The translations under genes and the position numbers were made by a program. The notes below the pieces were generated by a model, which was given only the letters and a program-made list of their open reading frames with translations, made no database searches and was not told the origin of the DNA. This document shows, in pieces, positions 1 through 12,900 of a stretch of DNA of 64,000 bases. This stretch comes from Acholoe squamosa. Taxonomy: Eukaryota > Annelida > Polychaeta > Phyllodocida > Polynoidae. Where the stretch lies: NCBI GenBank assembly GCA_949317995.1, contig OX439046.1:59065774-59129773 (forward strand), in the 5' to 3' direction. The first letter of the stretch is position 1. Each line of letters begins with the position of its first letter.

Positions 1-544
1 GTCTAGAGTAAGTTGAATCCAATGACGACCCTCTAGATGTTCTCGGACTGCATTGACGAGCAGAAATACTGGATTTAGACGATCGTCTATGTCGCTTGTG
101 ATCAACTTGCACCCATTCGTCCCCACCGTCAGACGAAATTTCGCATGGAGACGCTTGGCGGGTAGCCCTAGCAACCGGTCCGCGTCCTTGACTACGTGAC
201 GTCATACCTCTCTGTTTGTAAACATCCGCACGTGCTCTGCTGGAACGACTTGACGCATTGACGAATCCTCCACCCCGATCGTCCTTTCCATTGACGACCT
301 CTTGTAGAAGTGATTTAATGGTCGACAGCTCGTCTTCTAATACATCTAGCCTCGTCTGGTCAATAGACGACCCTCCCACAACACCTGTAACAGTTCGGGG
401 AACCGACGGTGTATCACCAGTAAGTGAGAGAGTCGAACTACTCGTAAGTCCTAAATTGGCCGATTTTTTCGTCTTTTCCACCGATTTAACCGATTTTCCA
501 TTTGGTGTATTGGCCTTCGAGCCTTTAGCAGCCTTTCTACCCAT
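1..544 (-). CDS. Unrecognised basic coiled-coil protein, N-terminal part (runs off left edge)
   Basis: An open frame starts at an ATG (complement of 542-544) and stays open for 181 codons to the window edge. The protein opens MGRKAAKGSKAN, is rich in Lys, Ser, Thr and Arg, has a short heptad-like stretch (LDVLEDELSTIKSLLQEV, about residues 70-90) and then Arg/Ser-rich low complexity. No catalytic or zinc motif lies in the visible part. The codons are GC-richer than the surrounding DNA, as in the gypsy element further right. A Gag or ORF1-like protein of a retroelement is the likeliest explanation (inference); a host gene is possible. An ORF on the + strand at 258-587 is its shadow. Confidence 0.45.
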   Translation of the reverse strand, partial: MGRKAAKGSKANTPNGKSVKSVEKTKKSANLGLTSSSTLSLTGDTPSVPRTVTGVVGGSSIDQTRLDVLEDELSTIKSLLQEVVNGKDDRGGGFVNASSRSSRARADVYKQRGMTSRSQGRGPVARATRQASPCEISSDGGDEWVQVDHKRHRRSSKSSISARQCSPRTSRGSSLDSTYSR

Positions 545-674
545 TTCAATGGTAAATAAAGGCACCAGGAGCCCCTCAAACGGTTAAAAAATTTTTAAAA
601 TTCCAGGGAACACCCAGCGTGGTGTTACCTGTACAGGTGAAAACGAGCCAAATGGCCGTTACATTGAAAATCCC

Positions 675-711
675 CTCTTATATACTGGAGGAGTTGTTGA
701 CCATGACGTCA
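675..711 (-). promoter_or_regulatory. TATA box and CRE upstream of the left-edge ORF
   Basis: Reading on the minus strand, a palindromic CRE (TGACGTCA, 704-711) is followed by a TATA box (TATATAAGAG, complement of 675-684) about 130 bases before the ATG at 544. Further upstream (755-770) a perfect hairpin TAACCG-TTCG-CGGTTA and a TA-repeat (about 771-785) occur. The compact arrangement is compatible with an LTR-type promoter, but no LTR ends could be defined. Confidence 0.4.
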
Positions 712-785
712 TACTATGACATCATAGATACCAATGCGCGCTGCAAATAGTCCCTAACCGTTCGCGGTTAATTATATATATATAC

Positions 786-3700
786 ACGAGTGTATATAGT
801 TCCATATATATATACAGGATCAATTGGTGAAACTGGTGAAACTAGCATGAAAGGATGGGGAATATAAGGTAGATCCTGCATGCTGCATTTGGAGTTCACT
901 GTCAATCTAGCAACCCTGTTCACCACATCAAAATGACCTAGCAGCCAAGCTTACCGAGGCAATCATTTAAAATGGATTATGCAATATTGTCAGCATATGG
1001 GCAACAGTTAAGTGTTATCGATCTAGATGAATGCAGACATATAGAGGCAAATAAACAAACTGACAGACAGGCAAACAGACAGTTTTTTATGAGGGGGAAA
1101 AGGTAGGATTACAACTACTTTTTTTCAGGCTGGATCTATAGATTATTGAAAATTGTTAGATCTACCCAAATTAGGACAGCTCATCTCACACACCTTCTCG
1201 GCTGCTGCACCACTGCTTCTACCGTATACAGATGGATGGACTGAAACTGAAAGGGTGTTACTCACACCCATGGTACAGATGTGGTGAGGACTGATGATTG
1301 ACCATCATCGATGATCTCTATGACCAAACTACCAACTACCTTCATTAGGCAGGGAATCTTCAGATTAAACTAAAACTTTTTTTCCATGAAACCTCAGACT
1401 CTGTCCTATCATATCCTGAAGTGAGGTGGTAACAGCCTTTCTCAATGTCAAGATATGAGCAGGTCCATATGTGTAGATCACAGTGAAATTCCTACTGGTT
1501 TTCAGTGCTGTTTCTGAGCAGCGACTTTTATCATCAAAGACTCATGCACTAGACAAGTGAAAGCTCTAGAGCTGCCAAACTGCATATATGTATTGAATAC
1601 AGTCACATGGTGATGAAGAGGGCATTGCTTTTGCAAGATATAGTGTGGCATTCCCCAGAGAAAATCACAAAATCATGGAAAATGTCATATAATTGCTGAA
1701 AAATGATTAATATTAGGCCTATGATTAATCCAACTTTTATGAGATGATATCCTATCAGGGGATCATTTTTTTAGCTGTGCCTTTTCTGCTGTATGCATTT
1801 ATAAATATCTATTATCAACATTGTACCAATATCTGCACTCAGGGACAAATTACTACTTGTTAATTGGATAATTGCTCAGTCATTGAAATTTTGACTGAAC
1901 ACTGCAAACCCGACCAAATTGCTAGTGCTCCCTATGGTAGGCCCTAAATGGACATCTGTGCATAAAAAACCCTAGAAAGATTGAAATAATACTAAAAGTT
2001 AATTTTCAGCTGAAAATTTCATTCTGTTGGTGGGTTATGTCCAGAAAAAGTGGTGTTTGGGGCAATTCTGTAGAAACTGCAATATTTTGGAAATTACCCT
2101 ATCTCCGCAAGCAACATTTTCCAAGGTTTTTCTCATTTATACACCATTTATGTGGCTATTTGGTCATATTTCTACAAAACTAGCCCAGCTATAACAGAAA
2201 AATGACTTTAAAATGTGATCTGAAATATGAAGGCAAATTGCCCAAACATCCTATAGGTCACGGGGAACTTAATCCATTTCCTCTATGTTCCTATATAACA
2301 CACAAAAACAGCCACCTAAAATGTTCATTGGTAAAAATTTCAACCATAGCGCGGTTAACTCATCCGTCATACACAATGTGACAGAATGTTGGATAGGCTT
2401 AACCCTGAAAATCTTAAATAAGGGAATGATATGTGCAGTGAGTGCATTCTACCCTATTTTGGGCCTAAAAATCTCCATTGGCCTGGCATAATATAAAAAC
2501 ACACCTACTATTCCATTTATTAACTATTTGGGAATACCTGTGATCTTTTTCATAATTTTACCAATATTTCTTCTGTCTAAGGCAGTGATCATTTTTTAAC
2601 AATAGGGGGGCTGGTGGGTTTGCATGCTCAGACTCACGAGAGGGCAGCATTAACGTCCACGTAACCTTCAACTCAAGCCACAAGCCTTCAGAAAGAAAGT
2701 GAGTCTGGTCACCTATACACATACATGTGTATACCCAGCGGAAGGAAAGTGTGAGGCCACCTTTCTGTGTGTACTGTTATGTAGAATCAACAGTATTGTA
2801 TGGGGTGATTAGCCCCTACTAGAAATACTCGTCTGACTAAAAATTAAAGCCCCTCAATCGACAGGGAAATATTATGTCTGATAAACAATGCAGAAACCCC
2901 CATGTTGATGTCTAATGCATTACCCAATAGCACTACTGATTTATTTTGTCAATCCTCTCCACTGTAATTATCAACCCAGCCCAAACATAATAAAAATTCA
3001 CTTCTTAAGACTTAGATATGCCCCCTTATAACCCAAAATCCATTCTAAACTACTCAAAATACAATCTAACAAATAATAACTTTTTACAAGCAATAAATTA
3101 AGCTTTAAGATGTGCCTACCTCCATTACCATCATATTAATTTTTCAGTTCATTTTGAGCTGCTCAGTTGTCCAGGGTGTGAGCAGTAACACTTCTAATAA
3201 AGACAGAAAAATGGAGGATAGCCTCAAATGTAGCTCAGTGTGTCCCCTGTGCCCTCATGGCATCAGATATACTCATAGGAATGCCACAAGGCACGGATTT
3301 AAGATCATAGACCATACCCCTCACTCCCCTACCACCCAGGTAGGCCTAGATTGGAGTACAGCAGGTTCTATGGGGGCCATTTTCGCAGCCCTCAGTGGTG
3401 TAGGTAAAACCTCTAGATTGTACTTTCAATGGAAGAGCACAAGTGCAGAAAATAAAGAAATTAGCAAATGGTCAGAATATCTCCCGGCAAACGACATAAT
3501 ATGACGAAGACTTCTTTTACATGACAAACCTAAATGCTCTTGTCAGATGGGGGTCTTTTAATGTATGCCCTGACCAGTTTGAATTAGTTTTACAAGTGAA
3601 GATGCTTTATCTTGATCCAAAATGCTCATACACATTATAGACATCTGAGCAAACCCCTAATCATTAGAATATATTAACTGGTTAATATGCAGACTTCATA

Positions 3701-3848
3701 CTTCCACCAGCAGGTGTCCTCACACTTGGCCCCTCCTTTGTGCAGCAGCCTAACTCATCAGACCCTGACATCCAGAGACAGTCCTTATGGTAGTCCAATG
3801 TACATATAGACCCACCCACTCCCTCCCACCCCCTCCTGCACCCTCCCA
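786..3848. other. Intergenic stretch, no gene recognised
   Basis: AT-rich DNA with no convincing coding exon. The only structured item is a dispersed repeat at 2578-2621 (see separate entry). A 130-codon frame at 3112-3504 lacks an ATG at its 5' end and shows no domain, so it is not called. Confidence 0.5.
2578..2621 (-). repeat. Dispersed short repeat (three copies in window)
   Basis: The minus strand here reads AAACCCACCAGC, a G/C-rich joint, then TTAAAAAATGATCACTGCC. The same order and sequence occur on the + strand at 41669-41719, immediately after the satellite block, and the second half recurs at 46754-46790. This looks like the conserved end of an interspersed element, family unknown. 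Confidence 0.55.
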
Positions 3849-3855
3849 TATAAAA
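3849..3855 (+). promoter_or_regulatory. TATA box of the EF-hand gene
   Basis: TATAAAA lies 94 bases upstream of the ATG at 3949, behind a C-rich CACCC-type tract (3809-3846). This spacing predicts a transcription start near 3880 and a short 5' UTR of roughly 70 bases. Start site inferred, not shown. Confidence 0.6.
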
Positions 3856-3948
3856 CTCAGTCACCACTCCCAGCCCAGCCCCAGTCCTCATCTGCCTCCA
3901 GCCTGGTTTATACTCACACTCTAGGACCTCCTGTACACGTTATCAAAC

Positions 3949-6900
3949 ATGTCTACTCCTGAAGCTGCCGAGGAATTCTTTAATGCTAAGGATGTTGATG
4001 GCAATGGGAGCCTGTCCAGGGCGGAGCTGGAGGACGCTCTAAGAAACAATGGCTACAGCAAGAAACAAGTCAATGTAAGTGATCTTAAAGAAATTGGAGA
4101 TTATGAAAGGTAGTATGGAGATTTGTGTATGTTTGTATTTGTTTCAGATGATTCTCTTTTTAGAAAGGTGAGGGGAGGGAAAGGATTGTATTTTTTTGTG
4201 CGCTGTACTTTGAGGTGATTCAAGTATCTCCTTTTGGGGGTTTTACTCCTATTATTTTAGGAATCCTGGTATTTGGGCTGAAGGCTTGTTCACACAGGGT
4301 CCACAAGTACCAGTAGTTAGATACATGTCGCCCTTCTCCAACCCGTTATATCCTCCTACCCAAGGGACTCCTGTATTTCTTTCCTTTTCTTTGCCTATCC
4401 CAAATGGTAAGAAAGTAAATGATGCATAAGGGCCCCATTTCACTTTATATAGGAATAAATCCAGTGTGGGAGAGACAACTATTAACAACATGAGGCAGGC
4501 TCTTCAAGTTTGTCTTTGAAGCGACCACCACTTCAGACTGTGCAGGGTCTAAGGGGGCGTGGCCGCTTTTTGTATCATTTTATTTTACATTACATCATTA
4601 AGACTATTATCTCCAGCTGAATAATGCAAGAACCGTGTAACCATTATTGTCAATCTGATCCTACTCCTCTAATATGAATGTGGCGAGGATTAGAGTCACT
4701 TATCTATTGTGCACCGTCTTTTTCCCCTTTTTGCTAATTTATTAGAGTTCACAGAAGGGCATAGGCACTTTTTAGAATATGGGCAATGGGGGAAAGGGTC
4801 CTAAATTAGACATCATTATGGGGCATGGCCCTGTGACCCCCAGGATAGGCGTGGTGTTTATGGTAATCTCAGACCAGGAGGAGTCATAGGGGGACCGGAG
4901 GAAGGTATGAGTGTGGGAGGGAGTAGGTGTATATGTGAGAGGAGGGGTGGGGCAATGATCCAGGTCACCACCACTGGTATGTGGCTATGTGTCACACTGC
5001 TGGTCTGGGATCCAAAACAATCCTGGGCCTCTATTGGAAGTCATGACACCATCCACCCCCACTCCCACCTGACACCTGACACTCCACTGTTAGCCCTTAA
5101 AAGGCAGCATAATGCATTACTGCATTATTCCCATTATGATGCCTAAATGCAGCCTGTTGTGGCGAGTCACTCCCAGCAGCACTACCATGCATCATGATAA
5201 CATACGAGAGTTGACTCGCCATGGCAGTGTTGAATTCTTGCATATAACGGAATGGATCGAAAAATGAACTTTGACTGAGACACTGAGGTAGTACACTTAG
5301 TGGCTATTTTGTGAACTCCAGCTCAGATCTTGTTGAAAGAACCCATGTAGCAAGCCCGCTTAGGGCCAATTTAGTTTTAGCTCAGATAAGCTGGTTCAAA
5401 TAGGGCAGAATACTATTTATGGTTTTAGGTTGGGCAGATTGGGGGTTTCCAGTCAGGGCCACATTGGGTTTCCCTAATAGGCCAAACTGAACTAAGACTG
5501 TTGGGCTCCCGACAGTTTTTGACCTCAGCAAGTTGTATGGGCCACATCAGGCTAACTGATTTAGGCACAGAGCAGCTTCAAAATGGGCAAACACTTTGGG
5601 CACAGATTGGTTTCAAAGTGGGCACCCCGAATCAGGCATAATTTCCCAGACAGGGCTGAGGATGGGTTTGCACAAGGTATACTGAGCAGGGAGTTCTAAA
5701 CTCTGACACTAGATGACCCCACTATGTCTGATGTACAGCTTTCCCCCCAAGTCAGTATTGATTTTCTTTAGTATGATATAACAGAAATACGCTAATGAAT
5801 CATTTAAATCATAACAGTACACAAATTTTCTCAGAGTCTGAAACTACTTGCAAAATACATTTGAAATGTGCAAAGTTAGGTGATGTCAGTGGTTTTTACT
5901 GTGACTTCACCATTCCTGTGGTAATCATTTTATATTGAAGTATGCTACCCTTTGGGAGGCACTATGAACTTGAAGGCTAGCATGTTACTGGACTAGGTCC
6001 GGTTGACATGCCTTGGCCAACTAAGTTTGAATTGATGATTTTACTGTATTATGATGATGGGAAGAGTAATACAGTATGTTTAGTCTCCTTCCCACTATGG
6101 AGGCCATGGGGAGGGGCTAGCACCTGAAGGCTAGCAGAGCATTTTCAGGGTTCAAAATTTTAGAAAATGAGGAAAAAATATTTTCTGTAATATCTATCCC
6201 AGATGGCGCCACCTGATCAAAGTGGTCAGCCCACTTTCAGCCACACCAAAAACCCATGTTGACCCCAAAATGATAAATTTTGACCAGATGGCGCTATGTG
6301 ATCAAAGTGGGCAGCCCACTTTCAGCCACACCAAAAACCCATGTTGAACCCAAACCCACTCTGAGACTGGTCTGTGCCCATATTGGTTAGCCCAGTGTGG
6401 CCCACACACCTCACTGAGGACAGAAACTGTCAGCAGCCCATCGGTTAGCCCATTGCGGCCCACATCTGAAGCCACACCAAATAAAGTGTGGGCCATAGCA
6501 GGGCATTACCACCTTTGCTACCTGGGAAGCCTGGTGGTTTTTAAGCAAGCCATAGTATTATTCATCTAAGATGTAACCTTCAATTTAATACAAGAAAAAA
6601 AGAAAGAAAATACCATTCCAGAAGTATCCAAGCATTTTTCTGCAAATAGTATAGATCCATTCCCTCTAAACCCTTCAGGATGCTTTCTATAGACCTAAGG
6701 CTTAAGGTCCCACCCTCTTCATTCATGATCATCAATAGCATAACGTAGTCCTGGAGCAATATCAAATATGACTATCTCAACTGTTGCATATCTTTAAACT
6801 TATCTTTAGATCTTTTGGAGAAAGATTGTCTATAATTTTAGGATTTGTTCAGTAAAACTCAGCAGAGACTACTGAGGTTTAGGTGTTCGCCTATTGGATT

Positions 6901-9900
6901 CTACAGTCAGGTCATATTCATGCTTTGGCCAGCCCTGGGAAAATTAACACTGGAACCCAAACTTTTTATTCTATAGTTTAATCACGATGTGAAGAAATAG
7001 TAGAGCAGATTTAAAAACTAGACCCCTATGCAGGGAACTCCCCATGGTCTGCCAGTAATAGATTCAGCTTTCACCCCACACCACATGCAGACCAGCCATG
7101 TCTGCCAGCATCTTACATTCCATAATAGTATAGACAATGGCAAGATGCAGTAATTTTGGAAGAATTTGACACTATTGAGTGAGTGAGTAAAAGAGGTTTA
7201 ACACCATTTTGACAGCTAATGTGATATTCATGGCAAGAACTGCATTTCACAATTTCACAGTGGAAAGTGTCGTTGCCCGCACATATTTGCACCACACACA
7301 TCTGAGGGGATAGGGAAGAGGAGATATAGACCCTTTAAGTCGTCCAGGGAAGCCCTGACTTATTAGGATTATACAAATCCCTGAAGGATGGGCATAGTGA
7401 CCAGGGAACATTAACATGGAGGAGCCATGCAGCCCCTACAGGGTTTATTGTCATGACGCTCTGTACAAATGTAGACCCACAACGTTCGTCCAATGTAGAA
7501 TATCTATCCATTGTCCTGAATAACTGACAATATAGCTTGAAAGTGCAGACAGTGGTTTGATGTAGGCCTATTGAGTCCTAGTTTGATATTATAAATCAGT
7601 ATAAATCTGCATAACATACGTGGAGATAGAATCCCATACACGGTGTTCACTTAATTGTTATGCCTATGTTAGTGAGTTTTTAAAGATAGGCGTGGTTGTT
7701 AGGGAACAAGTAATTAATGGATAATTCATGACACGTGTGTGTTATTAAAGGATAATTATCCTTTGTTAACACACACAAGTCATGAATTATCCATTAACTA
7801 CTTATTTTATTACACGAAAACCCCCTCAATAAATAATCAATAGAATATCAATAAATTCAATAAAAAAAATCACCTCTATGCCAGGACCAGGACTCGACAT
7901 GCTACTGACTGCTCAATACCTTCTATAGAGCCAAAAAGGTGGTAAGGTTTGACAGTTTGCACCGCAAAGAAGATGAACCAGGCCAGGGCTTGAAAGTCTA
8001 CACCTGGGGTTTGGAGTGCTACTCGTTGGCCACTGTACTATCGGTACACACACCTTGGCACCTGGCAGCTGCTGGCCTGGTCAATTAGCCACTTAGTAAG
8101 GAGGTTTAGGTAGTAGGTAGTACTAATACAAACCCAGGCTTTTACAAGGCTATGGGTCAGGCAGCTCTGGCCACTATAGTGTTCTCATTACCAAATTCTA
8201 CTGCAGCTATTCTCGTCAGTCCCTGTGGCGCAATGCATAGGGAGTTGGATTTGGGATGAGTAGTTTATGGGTTCGACCCCTGCCCTTGCGTTGATGATCT
8301 CATGTGTATGAGGTAGTGGACAGACTTAGGACAAGGTCTTTGGCTTTATGTCTGTCTTTTCTGAGTGCATGGTGTCCATACGCACGGAATCAGCCCCAGG
8401 ATCAGCACAAAGTCATGGATTTATCGAATCCTTCCTATCCCCTCCTACATAGTTTTATACTCTACATCTGCATGGACAGTGGAAGTGATGTTTAATCTAT
8501 AGTTTTCTCATCATGAATATAACCTGAGCTGTCGAAATGGCGTTAACAACCATTGCTTGCGCTGACACCTCTATAGAGCTATAAATACATGTAGCCTAGA
8601 GCCTGTACACTAGACGTGATGATGACCCATCTCATGTATTTCGGGCCAAAGAATGCTGGTGTCTTAAAACCCAGCGAGCTCATTTAAGCCACCTGTTGAG
8701 GGATCGATATTTTCAGGCTATCCATTGAATAGTAACTGTCATACACTGGACAGTGACCTCAATGCAGTAGAACCTATCAAATTTACTCTCTATATAACAT
8801 TATGAGTTATGTTTTTAACCATTACAGACTAAATGGTGATGCTCGTTTTATCACACACAAACTTGCAGTGTGGGAATAGTTTACGTAGGCTCTTTGTTTT
8901 CATTTATTTAGTTTCTTTTTTCAGTTTCTTTCCCCCTTTTTCTTTCTTTTCTTTTTTTAGGGGGGGGGGTGTCCTCACGTCGATTTTTTAGGCCTGCATT
9001 TTAAGACACATTTTAAGATGAATGCTCTTCATAAGAGGAATATATACATGTACATCACAGTAAATTACTATACCAATTACAAAAGGCTTCAAATGTCTCC
9101 ATACCAGGGAGCATTTACTTAACTACTCCACCGTTTATTAATGCATAGACATTAGTAGTATATCAATCACCAGGCCAGGGCATTCAATCTGTGGTTTAAC
9201 CATGAAAACCATAAATCATACATCTTAACTATTTACAAATACACTAGGGATTGTTGAAATACATGATTTATGGGCATGATGAGTTTTTAGGGAGATTTGT
9301 GTCGGTTTCATCGATGCTCAGCAGGCAGGCCAATAGGATTGTGGTGGTCCCGCATCGTCTTCGAGGTACCTTCGTGGTCCTCGTGGGCGACGTCGAGAGC
9401 ACCTCTATTACCCGACGCCTGGGGGCGCTGGAGTCCAGCGCCACGTCACCACTTGGTCACGTGGCCCTCGACTCCGGTGTATATAAGGCCGTTGTACGGC
9501 CTTCCTCAGGGTCAGTCCAGCCCCGACTGACCATCGTGAGCGATGGTTGGCGGCTGCCCGGCTACCATATTCTAGTACTCCTCTGTGCTGCTGCACAGAG
9601 GAGGCGTATGTGGAATATCAACTGTAGACACTAGAAGGCCTAGTGTCGAACCTGATTTAGAGTCCAAACTCTGCCACCTGTAACTGTGATCGAGAACGGC
9701 TGATGCCTATGTGTTATTAGACAATAAAGTTTTAACTGGAACCTGAATAGTTGTCCTTCGTTGTTTATCGAAAGATTCGATTGAACATCGAGGGGTAGAA
9801 CACTACACTGGTGCCGTGACCAGTTGTTAACTTTAGTCCGCATAGGTACTGCGAGCTTAAGTTCGACATGCAGGATCACTTGGATGAAGGTGATGACCCC

Positions 9901-12900
9901 AATCACCAACATCAAGTGACTACAGGCCCGTTAGTGGATAGAAATGATCCACTAATCGGTGGTGGTTTGAACCACACCCTGATATTAGGTCCATCGTCTG
10001 ACCCGTTGGGCCTGTATCAAAGGAGCCGACTACTCAATTGGCGAGTATCGACTCAACTCTCTCCGGCGGCTGAGAACTTCTTGAGGACACAGAGTTTGTC
10101 CTATGTAGAAAAATCAGCCTCGCCCGTGGGAACTCCAATGGGTCTTGGCAGTTGGTCCTTCGAGGGTCCCTCGCCCGTGTCGATACAAGGAAGTATTGAC
10201 AGTGGCAGGGGACTCAACGAGGAGTTGTTGCAAGAGCAGCAAGCTGACGAGGATGCTCGAGCCAGGGACGAGGCAGAAATGCGTCGTCGCTGTGAGGAAC
10301 GAATCGAACACGCAAACAAAATGGCGGAATATCAGGTTCTAATGGAACAAAAAGCGAGGCACGAGGCCGAGCTTAATTCCTTGAAGTCTGAATCCCTAGT
10401 AGCTCAATCACTGAAAGATCAGAAGGATTCGGATACTCTGGGAGCCATGCGTGGAGAAATCGATGAGCTCCGACGAGAGATATTGTCTCGCAGAAAGGCT
10501 GATGAAGCCAGGGTGAATAAAGAAGTTCTTGATGAACTCGCACTCGAAGAACGTCTGAAGGAGCAGACGGAATCGAAATTGCGTACCGCTAGACTTCGAG
10601 ATAAGCAACAAAGTAGTGAATGCAGCACTACTAGAGTTGCTACTCAAGAGGATCTAGTCGAAAACCCTGACTACAGAGAGTGGCTTGATCGTGCCATGAA
10701 GGAGGTCAAGCAGCTCTTTGCCATCAGCGAGCAACGAGATCTCTCGAAGCCCGAACATACCCGCCTGGAATTCCTAGTGTCGGAATTAAGACAGGCGGAA
10801 CGTTCAAAACAGCAGGCTGAGATAGATAGAATGGTGGGGGCAATCGACGACATCTCGAAAGTTGATTCGAGGTCGCGTCGGACCCTACCTGTTCCTTCGA
10901 TGCCACGCACCGATGGTCTAAGTGGAGTGATCGGACAGTTCTCGACCCCTACCACGACCCAACAACATGTTGATCCGCCCAAATATAGGGATATCAGATT
11001 CGAGGCTTCGCGCCTGAGTGACGCCGATTCTGGTAATCCCTGGGGGATGAATCATAGTCGTGCAGACACGACTATGAGAAACATGGGGATGGACCATCAA
11101 ATACCTAGAAGAGGTACAACATTCGCTCTTGATCAGGTCAGGAGATCAAGCAGAATGTTTGAAAATACCTCTATCGGGCATGAACCAGCCCGAACTAGGT
11201 CAGTCGAGTGCCCTCCATTTACATGGAAGGACGATTGGCTCCGTTGGTACCACGGATTCAATCACGTCCGTCGAGTAAATGTATGGACCTCGAGTATGGC
11301 ATTAGCTCAACTCCTCATGTTACTCCAGAATGGCCCTGCAGCTGATACTGTGTGGCTATGGGAGGAGCATGGAGATGGGACTTTGGAGGGACTGGTCGAC
11401 ATGGTAACGGAAGCCATGACTTCTAGCCTTCAAGATCCCATTGTTACAATGGAGAAGAGACGCCAAGGCAAGAACGAAAGCATTAGAGCCTATGGCTTTG
11501 CTTTGAGACGTCTTGCCGGCGATGCCTATCCAGGTGTGGACTTCTCGGTTGAATGGCTCATAACCAAAGTCAACCAGTTGTTCATAGGAGGATTGTATGA
11601 CGTTGATTTACAACAAGACGTTCTTCGGGAGTGGCGCACTTACATGTCCCTCAAGGATCTCATGGACTTGGCAGACGAGTTGTTGCGGAAACGACAACTT
11701 CTGCCGAAGTTGGTGAATCCTACCTCGACAAATGCATTGTCGGCGTTGGCCGACGCCGCTTTGGTCGAGGAGGGACAGGGGGAAGTGTCCTCATACTCGA
11801 AGCCCGGGGCGGGGAGTAAGACTAAGAAAAGTCAGAAATCCGCTGGTAAATCGAAAACACCAAACAAGGCCTCCAAACCCAAGGTACAGGAACAGACCTT
11901 CTCGCTGAGTCAATTGAAGAATTTACTCAGGGTTATCGAGGGAGGGGATGTCCCTGGTACTAGCTCGGAGAAGCCGAGTACCCCTCCGTCCGACGCCAAG
12001 TGTTGGAACTGCAAGAAGCAGGGGCATTTCGCACGAACTTGCCCCGAGCCGATTAAAGGTCTACCACCTGACGCGACGGAAAACTGAGGCGGGCGGCTCG
12101 ACGTGGCAATCGAGCTGCCCGACCATCGAAAAGCCAAGGTATCAGCACCTCTGGCACTCCTGATCAGACGACAGTAGATTCGAGGGAACTAGGTAAGGTC
12201 CCGGTAGGGCCGTCCCAGCCTTTTACCACAGCGGCACCGGTTGATCACCGGTCAGGTTCCGAAGATGTCGGTGTAGAAAAAGCCTCAATGGCCAAGGAAC
12301 AGGGCGCTGGCAGCCCGAACTCCGAGGTCGAGGGTTCGACTGGATCGAAAGTGAAAGTCGACGCCAGGAGAGAAGCCCTGATGCGGCAGCTGGCCAGAGT
12401 CTGCGCAACAGAGCTTCCCTCAGATGATCCCTGTCTCTTTTTTTTGAAGAAGAGAGGGATCGATCTGAGTACTGACGTAGGGTTGAGAATGCTAGCAGGA
12501 ACCGCCCCCTTGTCGGGGAAACGATGGTACCTGTCTGCAGAGATTCGAGGGCGTTCTCTAGACTTCCTGATAGATACTGGTGCCAGCCACACCATTGTCT
12601 CTTGGGAACTCGCGAAAACGTTAGTAGTGCCGTCAGATAATCTCTACGAGGGAATAACGGCGTGCACTGCGTCTGGAGCCGAAATGCGGACCTATGGTCG
12701 ATTGGTTCTACCTCTTAAGGTCGCATCGACCCACTATGTGTTTAGCCCAATAGTGGCCGATGTGGCTGACGATGGCATTCTGGGGCTCGACTTCGCGGCA
12801 TTATACGGTATGATCCTGAACCCAAGAACGGGTCAATTGGTCATGACCGAGCCGGTAGAAGAGCACCATCAGTGTAAACTGAAGAGAGTGTCATCGATAG

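Larger units (their letters stand above)
4075..8213. other. Intron 1 of the EF-hand gene, 5' part; small repeats only
   Basis: No exon or transposon protein seen. Two local structures stand out: a diverged tandem duplication with 85-base offset (about 6198-6350; both copies share the stretch around CAGCCCACTTTCAGCCACAC) and the inverted repeat at 7708-7803. The remainder is AT-rich with no recognisable content. Confidence 0.5.

Noticed and set aside
3112..3504. 130-codon ORF with a hydrophobic start and CPLC-like cysteines
   Set aside because: It begins with GTG rather than ATG, has no domain, no splice context and ordinary AT-rich composition; probably chance.
8226..8280. tRNA gene
   Set aside because: A and B boxes are present, but the sequence cannot form acceptor and anticodon arms and continues into a SINE body.
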